Below, piece after piece: positions 18,029 to 26,552 of a DNA stretch of 64,000 nt. Position 1 is the stretch's first letter. The number at the start of each line of letters is the position of its first letter. The notes under the pieces were generated by a model that was not told the origin of the DNA, did no database searches, and saw only the letters and a program-made list of their open reading frames with translations. Source of the stretch: Peptidiphaga gingivicola (GTDB lineage Bacteria; Actinomycetota; Actinomycetes; Actinomycetales; Actinomycetaceae); the NCBI RefSeq assembly GCF_001652275.1, contig NZ_LVZK01000001.1, positions 62,001 through 126,000 on the forward strand, read 5' to 3'. A program made the position numbers and the translations under genes.

Positions 18029-18056
18029 CAGATGTGTGCAACATTTCACACATCTG
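18029..18056. promoter_or_regulatory. Perfect 10-bp inverted repeat between dipZ and lipoprotein gene
   Basis: CAGATGTGTG (18029-18038) pairs with CACACATCTG (18047-18056) across 8 bases. The centre, TGTGCAACATTTCACA, is one base from the CRP/GlxR pattern TGTGA-N6-TCACA. It lies 58 bases upstream of dipZ and 80 bases upstream of the divergent lipoprotein gene. It is a likely operator; which regulator binds is not known. Confidence 0.6.
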
Positions 18057-18135
18057 GCAGGTCCTGTGGCACCGAACAGCGATTGAAGGCGGAACAATCC
18101 GCCCTGCAAACCACCACTCGAACAAAGGAATGCCC

Positions 18136-18531
18136 ATGGCTCGCAAATTCTTCGCATCGACCGCTCTGGCCTCCGTCGCCCTTGTCGCAGGCTTGGGCTT
18201 GGCGGCGTGCGGCGCCGACGATCAGCCCTCCGACAAGATGTCGACGACGCAAAACGAGAAGATGTCGGACAAGGACAAGACATCCGGCAATGACAAGATG
18301 TCGGACAAGGACAAAACGACCGACAAAGACAAGCCGTCCGACAAAGACAAGATGACCGACAAGGACAAGATGACCGACAAGAACAAGATGACCGACAAGG
18401 ACAAGATGACCGACAAGGACAAGATGACCGACAAGAACAAGATGACCGACAAGGACAAGATGACCGATGGGTCCATGAAGGACAAAGGAACAGACGGCTC
18501 GATGAAGAACGGCTCCATGACCGACCGGTGA
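18136..18531 (+). CDS. Small lipoprotein with DKDKMT tandem repeats
   Basis: The product has 131 residues. A signal peptide (MARKFFASTALASVALVAGLGLAAC shortened here to its end, GLGLAAC) carries the lipobox LAAC. Nearly all of the rest is a six-residue repeat of the type T/S-DKDKM with NKNKM-like variants (about residues 38-110), so the mature protein is very hydrophilic and Lys/Asp balanced. Similar repeat-only lipoproteins occur in Actinobacteria without known function. AAAGGA upstream favours the ATG at 18136 over the one at 18130. Divergent from dipZ; a shared redox or sigma-K link is inference. Confidence 0.75.
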   Translation: MARKFFASTALASVALVAGLGLAACGADDQPSDKMSTTQNEKMSDKDKTSGNDKMSDKDKTTDKDKPSDKDKMTDKDKMTDKNKMTDKDKMTDKDKMTDKNKMTDKDKMTDGSMKDKGTDGSMKNGSMTDR

Positions 18532-18624
18532 CGGCGTCTGGAAAAGGAGGCGTCGCATACAGCCAATCGAATCGGAGACGACGCGTGGCGTGGGGCCGCG
18601 ATCTCGCGTACCCACGCCACGTAC

Positions 18625-18653
18625 GACGGCAGCGCCGGTTCGGCGCTGCCGTC
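18625..18653. terminator. Hairpin between convergent lipoprotein gene and lysS
   Basis: GACGGCAGCGCCG (18625-18637) pairs perfectly with CGGCGCTGCCGTC (18641-18653) around a 3-base loop. TTTT follows within 10 bases on the plus strand. It lies between the ends of the two convergent genes and probably terminates both. Confidence 0.7.
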
Positions 18654-18719
18654 CGATGCTTTTGCGTCGCTCGCCCCGCGGGGCGCTGCCTTATAAGCCC
18701 TTTGACGAGCCCTTCATCG

Positions 18720-20267
18720 TCACTTGCCCTGCGGGCGCACGAACGGGAACGTGATCGTCTCGCGGATGCCGAGGCCCGTCATGGCCGTCAAAAGCCGATC
18801 GACGCCCATCCCCATGCCGCCGCACGGCGGGAAACCCTGCTCGAGGGCCTCGATGAATTCTTCGTCGAGCTGCATGGCTTCGGGATCGCCGTTGGCGGCC
18901 TCCAAAGACTGCGCTACCAAACGCTCGCGTTGGATCACCGGGTCGGCAAGCTCGGAGTATGCCGTCGCCAGCTCTATTCCGCGCACGTACAGGTCCCATT
19001 TCTCGGTCAGTCCGGGCTTCGAACGGTGAGGCCGGGTAAGGGGCGACGTGTCCTCCGGGAAGTCGAGCACAAAGGTCGGCTCCCACAGTTTCGAGCCGAC
19101 GAGCTCTTCGAAGATCTCCTCGGCGATTTTCCCCGCGACCCAGTAGGGCGCCACGGAGATGCCGTGGCGGTCGGCAATTGCCTCAAGCTTTTCGCGCGGA
19201 GTTTCGACGGTGACCTCCTCGCCCACCGCTTCGGAGATCGAGGTGTACAGATCGATGCGCGCCCACTGGCCGCCCAGTTCGTATTCCGTTCCGTCGGATA
19301 GGGTCACCGTTGTCGTCCCGAGGGTGTCGAGGCAGGCGCGCTGAACCAGCGACTGGGTCAGCTCCGCCATCGTGTCGTACGTCGCGTACGCCTCGTACGC
19401 CTCAATCGCCGTGAATTCGGGGGAATGGCTCGAATCGGCGCCTTCGTTGCGGAAGTTTCGGTTGATTTCGAAGACTTTGTCGACGCCCCCCACCACTGCC
19501 CTCTTAAGGTAGAGCTCGGTGGCGATGCGCAGGTAAAGATCCTGGTTGTAGGCGTTGATGTGGGTGATGAACGGGCGGGCGGCCGCGCCTCCGTGGATGG
19601 TCTGGAGCATGGGGGTCTCAAGCTCGAGGTAGCCGCGATCGTCGAAGTTGGCGCGCAAAGACTTCGTGACACCCGCACGAAGGCGCACCATGTCGCGGGC
19701 CGCCGGGCGCATGATGAGGTCGAGATGGCGCATGCGCACGCGCGACTCCTCGGAAAGGGTGACGTCTTCGCCGTCGGCGTTCGTGTACACCTTCGGCAGG
19801 GGGCGGATGGCCTTGGAGGCAATCTGCCAGGAGCGGGCGAACACGGAGAGCTCGCCGCGCTTGGACGTTCCGATGTACCCCTCCACGAAAAGGTGGTCGC
19901 CGAGGTCGACGTCGGCCTTGAACCTGGCGAAGGCCTCCTCGCCGACGTTGGCCAGCGACAGAAGCACCTGGATGCGGTTTCCCGGGCCGTCCTGAAGGGT
20001 CGCGAAGGCGATTTTCCCGGACGAGCGCGAGAGCATGACGCGTCCGGCTATCCCCACGGCGACGTCGGCCAGTTCGACGCCTGCTTCGAGGCTGCCGTAT
20101 TTCTCTCGCAGCTCGGGAATCGTCGTTGTGACGGGAAGCTCGACCGGATACGGTTCGATGCCTTCGTCGATCATCTTCTGGCGTTTGGCGAGCCGAATGC
20201 TGATCTGGCCGGGAAGGTCGTCGTTCTGCGGCGCCGCGGCGGGCGTCTCGTTGGTAGTCACGGACAA
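18720..20267 (-). CDS. lysS: Lysyl-tRNA synthetase, class II
   Basis: The product has 515 residues, the usual length. It has an OB-fold anticodon domain (about 70-170) and a class II catalytic domain with motif 2 FRNEGADSSHSPEFT and motif 3 GMGMGVDRLLTAMTG. It charges tRNA-Lys with lysine. The start is uncertain: TTG at 20267 or GTG at 20261. No Shine-Dalgarno precedes either, but TAGTCT lies 9 bases before the GTG, which would fit a leaderless transcript. In many Actinobacteria lysS lies next to panD/coaX; here a 4.3-kb island separates lysS from panD. Confidence 0.95.
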   Translation of the reverse strand: MSVTTNETPAAAPQNDDLPGQISIRLAKRQKMIDEGIEPYPVELPVTTTIPELREKYGSLEAGVELADVAVGIAGRVMLSRSSGKIAFATLQDGPGNRIQVLLSLANVGEEAFARFKADVDLGDHLFVEGYIGTSKRGELSVFARSWQIASKAIRPLPKVYTNADGEDVTLSEESRVRMRHLDLIMRPAARDMVRLRAGVTKSLRANFDDRGYLELETPMLQTIHGGAAARPFITHINAYNQDLYLRIATELYLKRAVVGGVDKVFEINRNFRNEGADSSHSPEFTAIEAYEAYATYDTMAELTQSLVQRACLDTLGTTTVTLSDGTEYELGGQWARIDLYTSISEAVGEEVTVETPREKLEAIADRHGISVAPYWVAGKIAEEIFEELVGSKLWEPTFVLDFPEDTSPLTRPHRSKPGLTEKWDLYVRGIELATAYSELADPVIQRERLVAQSLEAANGDPEAMQLDEEFIEALEQGFPPCGGMGMGVDRLLTAMTGLGIRETITFPFVRPQGK

Positions 20268-20548
20268 TAGACTACAGCGTGGAGCTCGCCCGTGCGGATT
20301 TGCCTTCGTCCCGGTTTGGCTTCATGGCGCGCCCCAGGCGTGGATTGCGCGCGGATTCGGCCCTTCGGACCGCCCAGCGCCCGGTCGCGCCACGCCCCAG
20401 ACTTCGCCGAAGCGCCCCGACGAAAGGCGCGGCGAGGCGGCTACGCGGCCTGCTCGAGCTGCGTTGCAGACCCGGCCCGCGATTCGGACATTCACAGGGA
20501 AACGCCCGAATCGCGGATGCGGCGGCGCCCTTCCCCAAGAAGCACAGC

Positions 20549-21295
20549 CTACGCGGCAGGAGCGATCACATACGCCAGCGCGCACCACACTTGCAAGGAT
20601 GCCGCTGGGCGAATGACCGCAGAGTCGCCGTCGAAGACGACTCTGAAATAACCTTTGGACGTGTCGAGCACGCAGACCGGCCCTCGGGTTCCCGCGGTCT
20701 CCGTCGCCGGCCTCGAATAGACGGCCCACAGCTTCCAATCGCCCTCGCGCAGCGATTCGCGCACCTCCGGCCAGAACGTGCTCATTTCGTCGGCGAGTCT
20801 GTCGCGCACGCTGCCGACGGGAGACTTGACGCTCGGCCCGCTCGCAGAATCGGCGCCTGCACCGCCTTCGGAGGGTTCGAGCAGCCCCAAAACCCATTCT
20901 TTGGGCACGCGCGTCGTCGCCGTCGGATGGGCAACCGGGCGGGGGCCGACGTCGAGCAGGTCGACCATGACCACGGGGAACTCGGCGGTCTCGTAGCTGG
21001 ACAGGGCGACGCTGTCGTCGAGCGTTTGAGCCACGCACGATTCCCTGTTCTCGTCGATCCACGCCACGGCGTTGCGCCGGATGCCGCCTTCGTTCATGAG
21101 AAGCTCGACGTGCCCCACGGGCTCACGATAAGGGGCTACGAGTTTGCGGGCGACGTCGGTCAGGCAGCCGTCCTCGAAAAAGCCGAGGCGCGCAAGTTCG
21201 GCCATGCCGCCTTCGTGAAGGCCGTCCCCGGCGAGGAAGGACCGCAGATCGTCCCACGCCTTTTGGGGGACGATGACGTTGGCGCTGGCTTGCAT
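20549..21295 (-). CDS. EspG-like (ESX secretion-associated) protein, copy 1
   Basis: The product has 248 residues and no signal peptide. The layout (N-terminal helices with GLHEGGMAELARLGFF, a middle LLDVGPRPV segment, and C-terminal WKLWAVYS ... VCVLDT strand pair) resembles the EspG family, cytosolic chaperones that bind PE/PPE-type ESX substrates. That assignment is by eye, not by search. It is clearly paralogous to 24139-24852: both contain GPRP after a 40-residue block, a W-x-LW segment and VCVLDTS. Start ATG at 21295 overlaps the stop of the preceding gene as TAATG. Confidence 0.6.
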   Translation of the reverse strand: MQASANVIVPQKAWDDLRSFLAGDGLHEGGMAELARLGFFEDGCLTDVARKLVAPYREPVGHVELLMNEGGIRRNAVAWIDENRESCVAQTLDDSVALSSYETAEFPVVMVDLLDVGPRPVAHPTATTRVPKEWVLGLLEPSEGGAGADSASGPSVKSPVGSVRDRLADEMSTFWPEVRESLREGDWKLWAVYSRPATETAGTRGPVCVLDTSKGYFRVVFDGDSAVIRPAASLQVWCALAYVIAPAA

Positions 21296-21720
21296 TAGAA
21301 TCCCTCCGGTTGAAAACTCGCAACGATGTTCGCGAAGACCCCGGCCATCGGACCGAAATCCGGGGTCGCCGCGATGAGCGCCAGAACGTACCCCGAAGGC
21401 AGCTCGTCGGGGGTGGCGAAGTAGAGAATTTGCGTGAGGCTTTTCTGCTCGATGCAATACGTGAACACGGCGACGGCTGCTGGATATCCCGCCAGCACGG
21501 TCTCCCCGACGTCGATTATGCGGTGCGTCGGATCCTCGCGCATTCCTCCCTCGAGCATCGCGGCCATGCCGGCCTCGGGCCCCCCTTCGAGGTGTGGCAG
21601 GCGCCTGACGATGACGGTGGGGGCATAGCCGTATCCCGTCATGGGGCCGTGGGCCAAGACTTCCATCTCGGGGTCGTCGGACGCGTCGACTTGGCGCCAA
21701 TCAAAGGGAAGGGTGATCAT
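21295..21720 (-). CDS. DcrB/LpqN-like small protein, copy 1
   Basis: The product has 141 residues without a signal peptide. The pattern (short hydrophobic start ITLPFDW, a central IIDVGETVLAGYPAAV, and a final block ATPDFGPMAGVFANIVASF) is that of the PsbP/Mog1-fold DcrB-LpqN superfamily, where a late strand and helix end in a S/T-F motif. The paralogue at 23693-24142 shares VIDVGGLEIAGHPAIV and ends MATSF. In each pair this gene overlaps an EspG-like gene, implying a joint role. Function unknown. Confidence 0.6.
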   Translation of the reverse strand: MITLPFDWRQVDASDDPEMEVLAHGPMTGYGYAPTVIVRRLPHLEGGPEAGMAAMLEGGMREDPTHRIIDVGETVLAGYPAAVAVFTYCIEQKSLTQILYFATPDELPSGYVLALIAATPDFGPMAGVFANIVASFQPEGF

Positions 21721-22009
21721 GGCCTACACCCAAAACACCGGTCGAATGCCGAGGCCGAGCCGTCGCGAACCGGCGGGGCCTTCGAAACAACGAATTCGCT
21801 CAGACTCCGCATGCGCATACATGCCAGCCATTTTCCTCTTTCTCTTTGCGTGCCGCATCCGAAGTCGGCGGGATGAATGTCGCAAATCGATTCCGCAGGC
21901 CGCTGGACAACCAAACTGCAATGACGTTACAGAATCCTTAAAATGCTTCCAGAGCGCCGCTCAAAGCAAGATCAACTCCTTTTCCTCACTCGCGACGACT
22001 CTCTCTCGG
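21721..22009. other. Intergenic region at the edge of the AT-rich centre
   Basis: This region lies between the first paralogous pair and the AT-rich two-gene module. Composition drops from GC-rich to about 50% G+C at roughly 21900. It should hold the promoter for the minus-strand pair at 20549-21720. I see no gene or clear terminator. Confidence 0.4.
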
Positions 22010-22750
22010 TTAAAACTGAACAACACGCTCCTCCCTTTTCGTTTCATTGGCTTTATCCTGCAATTCGTCGAACTGCGCGAGCGCGGCCCGCGCAGTCTCG
22101 GGATCGTCCCACACCGCCGTCCGAAGCTGTTTCTCGCGCCAAGCCTTACGTCCTTCTTGAATCGCAGTGAGCCAGTCATCCCCGCTATCGACACCGAATT
22201 CAACGATTAAGAGTTCGACGACGTCCTCCAAGCAAGGGCGAAAGCGCGGCCCTCCCAGAGGGAAATGAAGTTCGGCGAGATGCTTGACCTTTTTGGGGTC
22301 CATCAGCCCCTTTTCACGCGCATTTGAGCTTTGGGCTCTATTCGATCTGGACCGTTCGGATACATACAACAGCTTGACGATTTCATCTCTATGGCCGTGA
22401 ACATGGAGGTGCGCGGAAGGGGTCGAATCGGATGGAGCGTCTAAATACTCGTAGCGGAAGAGCGGATTGCCGCTCTTGCTTGGCAGCACGCAAAATGAAG
22501 ACGATTCAACTTTTAAGAACGAGTGCGTTCCGTTCAACGTAAAGCGATACTTAATTGCAAGATACAATAAAGGACGGTGGTCACACGACAGTTCAATTGG
22601 CTCCGACGTCTCCAGAACAACGCGCCCCGTCCCGTCTTTTTCACTTAGTCTCACATCAAGATTAGTGGTTTTGACGGGGAGGGCTTTTACTATCGTTGAC
22701 TTGATTTCTTCGGCAAATTCGCGGGCGACCGTTTCGAGAGTTTTAGTCAC
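22010..22750 (-). CDS. Hypothetical protein of an AT-rich two-gene module
   Basis: The product has about 246 residues, with no signal peptide or membrane segment. The C-terminal third contains HFPLGGPRFRPCLEDVVELL followed by helices rich in Arg/Trp (RKAWREKQLR). I do not recognise a characterised family. Start: GTG at 22750 overlapping the end of the small upstream gene, with AGG 8 bases before it; TTG at 22774 is possible. G+C is visibly lower than the host average, suggesting transfer. A small upstream gene overlapping a larger one is the layout of many toxin-antitoxin or defence modules, but nothing in the sequence proves that. Confidence 0.55.
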   Translation of the reverse strand: MTKTLETVAREFAEEIKSTIVKALPVKTTNLDVRLSEKDGTGRVVLETSEPIELSCDHRPLLYLAIKYRFTLNGTHSFLKVESSSFCVLPSKSGNPLFRYEYLDAPSDSTPSAHLHVHGHRDEIVKLLYVSERSRSNRAQSSNAREKGLMDPKKVKHLAELHFPLGGPRFRPCLEDVVELLIVEFGVDSGDDWLTAIQEGRKAWREKQLRTAVWDDPETARAALAQFDELQDKANETKREERVVQF

Positions 22751-22928
22751 CGAAGACGCCTGCAAGAAACTCAAGGTCTTGGAGCTCTTCGAGTAGCTTA
22801 CGGTCTCGGAACGTCAGATCCCCTTCATCCCGGCGCTCCTGGAACTCCGATTCGTCAACGATCTGTTGGATTTCACGACGCCGCTCGGCAATGTCTTTGC
22901 GGGTCATTTTCGTGATAGGCACAGTCAT
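22743..22928 (-). CDS. Small charged helical protein, partner of the downstream gene
   Basis: The product has 61 residues: RKDIAERRREIQQIVDE and RDRKLLEELQDLEFLAG predict two amphipathic helices. The ATG at 22928 has a strong AGGGGG 8 bases upstream. The gene overlaps the next one by 8 bases (counting from its GTG start). Size, charge and overlap fit an antitoxin or a subunit of a two-protein complex; no DNA-binding motif is evident. Confidence 0.55.
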   Translation of the reverse strand: MTVPITKMTRKDIAERRREIQQIVDESEFQERRDEGDLTFRDRKLLEELQDLEFLAGVFGD

Positions 22929-23112
22929 CGAACAAACCCCCTAAGGATTGACCACGTCATTCTATGGCCTCATCATAGCCCACTTTTCTGAGTTCTATCT
23001 ATACCCCGAAGTGTGCGCGGCGCTCCGACGTCGATGAGACGGCCGACCCGCCTCCCCGCGGTCTCCTGTATAGTTATTTGACCTACTTTCATGCAAAGAG
23101 ACAAGGACAGCC

Positions 23113-23500
23113 ATGGCAGGCAGAAGAACGCCGGAGGAGATCCAGGGGATTCTCCACCAGCCGAACCACCTGGCGCCGACGGGTCCGATCGGGGTGCCGC
23201 TCGGCGCATTGGGTGCTTTGGGGGATGACTACAACTGTCATTTCAGCAATGAACCTCGGCAAATCTCCACACGTAGACGCCCAAGGCTGCGTGCGGACCG
23301 CTCGCTTCGAGCAGCTTTCGCTGCCTCTTCAATGGGCGACCGTCATTTGCCTCTTCGGTTTCTCTCTGATTCTGCTTCTAGTCGCCATCCGCGACGCCGT
23401 TCGGCGTCCGACGCTTTCCTTTGACGACGAAGGGGATAATAAGGCGAAGTGGATAATAAACGGCTACGTTTTGACCTCGAAACCGGTGCCGATAAAGTGA
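23113..23500 (+). pseudogene. Two-segment membrane protein split by a frameshift
   Basis: The ATG at 23113 has AAGGA upstream and starts MAGRRTPEEIQGILHQPN. After the G run at 23220-23224 that frame loses its membrane character, while the next frame takes over with GMTTTVISAMNLG and later LQWATVICLFGFSLILLLV. Joining the two frames by removing one G gives a coherent small protein of about 128 residues with two membrane segments (GVPLGALGAL plus MTTTVISAM, and the second one) ending at 23500. It is either a real frameshift, a phase-variable tract or a sequencing error. Confidence 0.55.
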
Positions 23501-23692
23501 AGCGACGTCGTCTGCATTGACGAAGCCCAAAAGAAGGCCTCAAATTTCACGCCCGTCTCGCGCCGCTGTCACACATGCTCCATGCTCGTTTCGCGTCGTC
23601 TTCACGCCGGTTTCGCCGCGAAACGCACCCTTAGAAACACGTGGGTCTCTTTACCCCCAAGGGGATCGACCCGCCCCGCTTAGGATGGACAT

Positions 23693-24142
23693 ATGCATCT
23701 CACGCTACCTGATTCCTGGCAGGTCCGCGATGTGCCGGACGAATATCAGGCTGCCAAGTACATCGCCATGGGCCCCCGAGGCTACCTGGGCTACTCGCCC
23801 TCCGCCGTCGTCACGTACGAGGAGGGCGTCAGCGGCACGCTCGACGATTGGGCCGCCGCCATGATCGAAGAGTCGTCCCAGACGATTCCAGGCTTGCACG
23901 TCATCGACGTCGGCGGATTGGAGATAGCGGGCCACCCCGCGATCGTCCACGCCCTGTCGATGACCGTCGAAACCGTCAACGTCACCCAGATGCAGTTCGC
24001 GCTGCTGACTGGAGGCAGGCGCTCGGCCAGGAGACCCGGCTACGTCGTGACGGTCACGTGCGCCTCCGCCGACCTGCCCACGATCGGCGACTCCCTCATC
24101 GACATGGCCACCAGCTTCGAGCCTTCAGGAGGCGAACAATGA
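23693..24142 (+). CDS. DcrB/LpqN-like small protein, copy 2
   Basis: The product has 149 residues, paralogous to 21295-21720: both start with a short hydrophobic LTLPDSW/ITLPFDW strand, carry the central IDVG-x-x-x-AG motif and end with an M/VA-x-SF element. No signal peptide. The ATG at 23693 has AGGATGG upstream. The stop overlaps the EspG-like start as ATGA. Strand is opposite to copy 1, so the two pairs point away from each other. Confidence 0.6.
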   Translation: MHLTLPDSWQVRDVPDEYQAAKYIAMGPRGYLGYSPSAVVTYEEGVSGTLDDWAAAMIEESSQTIPGLHVIDVGGLEIAGHPAIVHALSMTVETVNVTQMQFALLTGGRRSARRPGYVVTVTCASADLPTIGDSLIDMATSFEPSGGEQ

Positions 24143-24852
24143 GCAGCGACACGATCAGCGTCGTCTTCCCCACCGACGAATGGGAGGCCTTGAAGGACCT
24201 TCTCGACGGCGAGGGCGCGCCCCTCGACCTCATGGGCGACCTTGAGCAGCGCGGCTTCCTCGAAAACGGGGCACTCTCGCAGTCGGCCGCGAAGCTTCTG
24301 CAGGCCTATCAGCAGGCCGCGGGAGCGGTGCGTCTGTACGTGTGCGACGCCGGAGTGGTGCGCGAAGCCCGCACGTGGGTGGCCAAGGACCGCAGCGTTC
24401 TGCTCGACATCACGGACGGCGAAGTGACGGTTCTGCGGCGGCAGGAGCCGGGCCAGTTTCCGCTCACGCTGCTGGAGATGCTCGGCATCGGCCCTCGACC
24501 CCGCCTCCCGGAGGGCGCCCTTCCTGGATTTTCCGCGAGAATCATCCGCGACCTCCTGCGCCCGAGCGACAGCGACCGCAACGCCAAAGCCCGCGACGAC
24601 CTCGCCGAGACGCTCAGAGGGGTGTGGCCGGCCGCCAGCGAGGCGATCAAAAAGGACGACTGGCGGCTGTGGCTCATTCAGTCCTTCGACGTCGCCGTCG
24701 GCGAACCCCAGGCGCGCACCACGGTGTGCGTCCTCGACACGTCGGCCGGCATGGTCGGGATCACGGTCGACGGCGACACTGCGGTTCCCGTGGCCGTGAC
24801 GTCGCTTGAAGTGTGGCGTGCCGTGGCGGCGGCAATCGCGCCGTGGTCGTGA
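24139..24852 (+). CDS. EspG-like (ESX secretion-associated) protein, copy 2
   Basis: The product has 237 residues. It shares with 20549-21295 the order GFLENGALSQSAAKLL, LLEMLGIGPRPRLP, WRLWLIQS, TVCVLDTSAG and a C-terminal LEVWRAVAAAI helix. EspG proteins bind hydrophobic ESX substrates in the cytosol; the present call rests on this layout and on the neighbouring WXG-type loci in the window. The first overlapping gene and this one form a two-gene operon running toward panD. Confidence 0.6.
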   Translation: MSSDTISVVFPTDEWEALKDLLDGEGAPLDLMGDLEQRGFLENGALSQSAAKLLQAYQQAAGAVRLYVCDAGVVREARTWVAKDRSVLLDITDGEVTVLRRQEPGQFPLTLLEMLGIGPRPRLPEGALPGFSARIIRDLLRPSDSDRNAKARDDLAETLRGVWPAASEAIKKDDWRLWLIQSFDVAVGEPQARTTVCVLDTSAGMVGITVDGDTAVPVAVTSLEVWRAVAAAIAPWS

Positions 24853-24933
24853 CCGCAATGTAACCGTGACCTCACGAGGCGGGCACGACGCGAGCGCAGC
24901 ATAACCGTAACGGAACCGCGGTTCGGCAGGCGG

Positions 24934-25359
24934 TTACTTCCGGAACGAGGCAATAGGTTCGCCCGAGCTGCGCAGCCCGTGGCCCGGCGGCGCTTGGCCG
25001 GGCTCGCCCCCTATCTCGACGATGGCGTTGTCCGCGTCGACGAAGACGACGCGCGGCTCGTAGCTGCGCGCGGACGCGTCGTCGAGCAGAGAGTACGAGA
25101 TGACGATGACGACGTGGCCTGTCTTCACCAGGTGCGCGGCGGCGCCGTTGATCTGGCACACTCGGCTCCCCCGCGCACCGGGAATCACATAGGTCGTGAG
25201 GCGGCTGCCGTTCGTCACGTCGACCACGTCAACCTCTTGGCCGGGAAGAATATCGGCGGCGTCAAGCAGATCGGCGTCGATCGTTATCGATCCGACGTAA
25301 TGCAAATCCGCACCCGTGACGGTGACGCGATGGATCTTGCCGGTCATCATTCGGCGCAT
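24934..25359 (-). CDS. panD: Aspartate 1-decarboxylase proenzyme
   Basis: The product has 141 residues. The self-cleavage site is in [10 protein letters not shown] (Gly-Ser), which yields the pyruvoyl cofactor, and INGAAAHLV and [10 protein letters not shown] are family hallmarks. It makes beta-alanine from aspartate for pantothenate and coenzyme A. Start: ATG at 25359 ([11 protein letters not shown]), 7 bases after the panC stop. The C-terminus runs slightly longer than usual, ending with a Gly/Pro-rich tail. Confidence 0.93.
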   Translation of the reverse strand: MRRMMTGKIHRVTVTGADLHYVGSITIDADLLDAADILPGQEVDVVDVTNGSRLTTYVIPGARGSRVCQINGAAAHLVKTGHVVIVISYSLLDDASARSYEPRVVFVDADNAIVEIGGEPGQAPPGHGLRSSGEPIASFRK

Positions 25360-25366
25360 ACGAAAC

Positions 25367-26287
25367 TCAGCCACGAAGTTCAACCTCCATATTGTCGATG
25401 AGGCGCGTGGGCCCAACCCAGGCCGCGACGGCCAACAAGCCGCGCCCGTGCTTCGAGGGCGCGCCGCCCGCCTGCATGGTCACGGAGCCATCGGAAGGCG
25501 AAGCCTCAGCCCCTCCCGCGGAGAAGGTCTGGCCGTCGATGGCCGCAAAAGTCTCTGGGTCGACGAGAGCAAGGTAGTCGATTTTGACTCCCGGCGCTTC
25601 GCGCAGGTGCCGTTCGGCGACGTCGCGCACCTCCTTCGGGGACAGTCCGCGTTGGGCGGCGTCGGCCCCCACCGCGAGAGCCTGGTTGAGAGCCAAAGCC
25701 TCAATGCGTTCGGTGGGCGAAAGATAGGAGTTGCGCGAGGACAGGGCGAGGCCGTCGACGTCGCGCTCGATCGGGACCGCCCGTATTTCGACCGGCATGT
25801 CCAGATCGGCGGCCATCGTGCGGATCAGAGCGAGCTGCTGCGCGTCCTTCTGCCCGAAGAAGGCGATGTCCGGGCGAACGAGGTTGAGCACCTTGTGGAC
25901 GACCTGGAGCACGCCCGCGAAATGCGTGGGGCGAGTCTTTCCCTCGAGGACTGCGGCCATCGGCCCGGGATCGATACGGACAAGGGGGTCGCGCGGATAG
26001 ACGTCCTCGGCCTCGGGAGCGTAAACGGCCTGGACGCCGACCGCCTCGAGAAAGGCCAGATCGGCCTCAAGGTCGCGCGGGTAGGCTTCGTAGTCTTCGC
26101 CCGGCCCGAATTGCAGGGGGTTGACGAAGATCGAGACGACCACATTGTCCGCCGCCTTCTTCGCGGCCCGAACGAGCGCAAGGTGCCCTTCGTGAAGCGC
26201 GCCCATCGTCATGACAAGCGCACTCGTGCCTTTGAGGGCGCCGAGGGCTTCCGCAAGATCCGCTTTAGTGCGTGCAACTTTAGTCAC
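25367..26287 (-). CDS. panC: Pantothenate synthetase
   Basis: The product has about 306 residues. Catalytic motifs are [10 protein letters not shown] (HIGH-like), [22 protein letters not shown] and [10 protein letters not shown]. It joins pantoate and beta-alanine with ATP. Start: GTG at 26287 with GGTAGG just upstream; a GTG at 26368 would add 27 residues. Operon with panD. It would normally adjoin the DUF2520 gene, but here an Amidase_6 gene on the other strand lies between. Confidence 0.93.
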   Translation of the reverse strand: MTKVARTKADLAEALGALKGTSALVMTMGALHEGHLALVRAAKKAADNVVVSIFVNPLQFGPGEDYEAYPRDLEADLAFLEAVGVQAVYAPEAEDVYPRDPLVRIDPGPMAAVLEGKTRPTHFAGVLQVVHKVLNLVRPDIAFFGQKDAQQLALIRTMAADLDMPVEIRAVPIERDVDGLALSSRNSYLSPTERIEALALNQALAVGADAAQRGLSPKEVRDVAERHLREAPGVKIDYLALVDPETFAAIDGQTFSAGGAEASPSDGSVTMQAGGAPSKHGRGLLAVAAWVGPTRLIDNMEVELRG

Positions 26288-26552
26288 GCCTACCAGTTTA
26301 CCGGCCGACGACGGAACCTTCGCAGCCGTGGCCTGAGCGGGAGGCTCACTGGCCGTCGAAGCCCGCACGCCCCCTTAAAATTGTAATAACCCGTATCCGA
26401 AAAATCAGGGGACGAACAGCCCTTTTAATGTGACGGTCTTAGAGAGACGATTGAACCATCGGCGCACAAATGGAAAATCCTAGAAAAATTCAGAGTTGAT
26501 TTGTCAACGCCGCACGTATCCAATAAAACAAAACAAACAAGGAGATAGAAAA

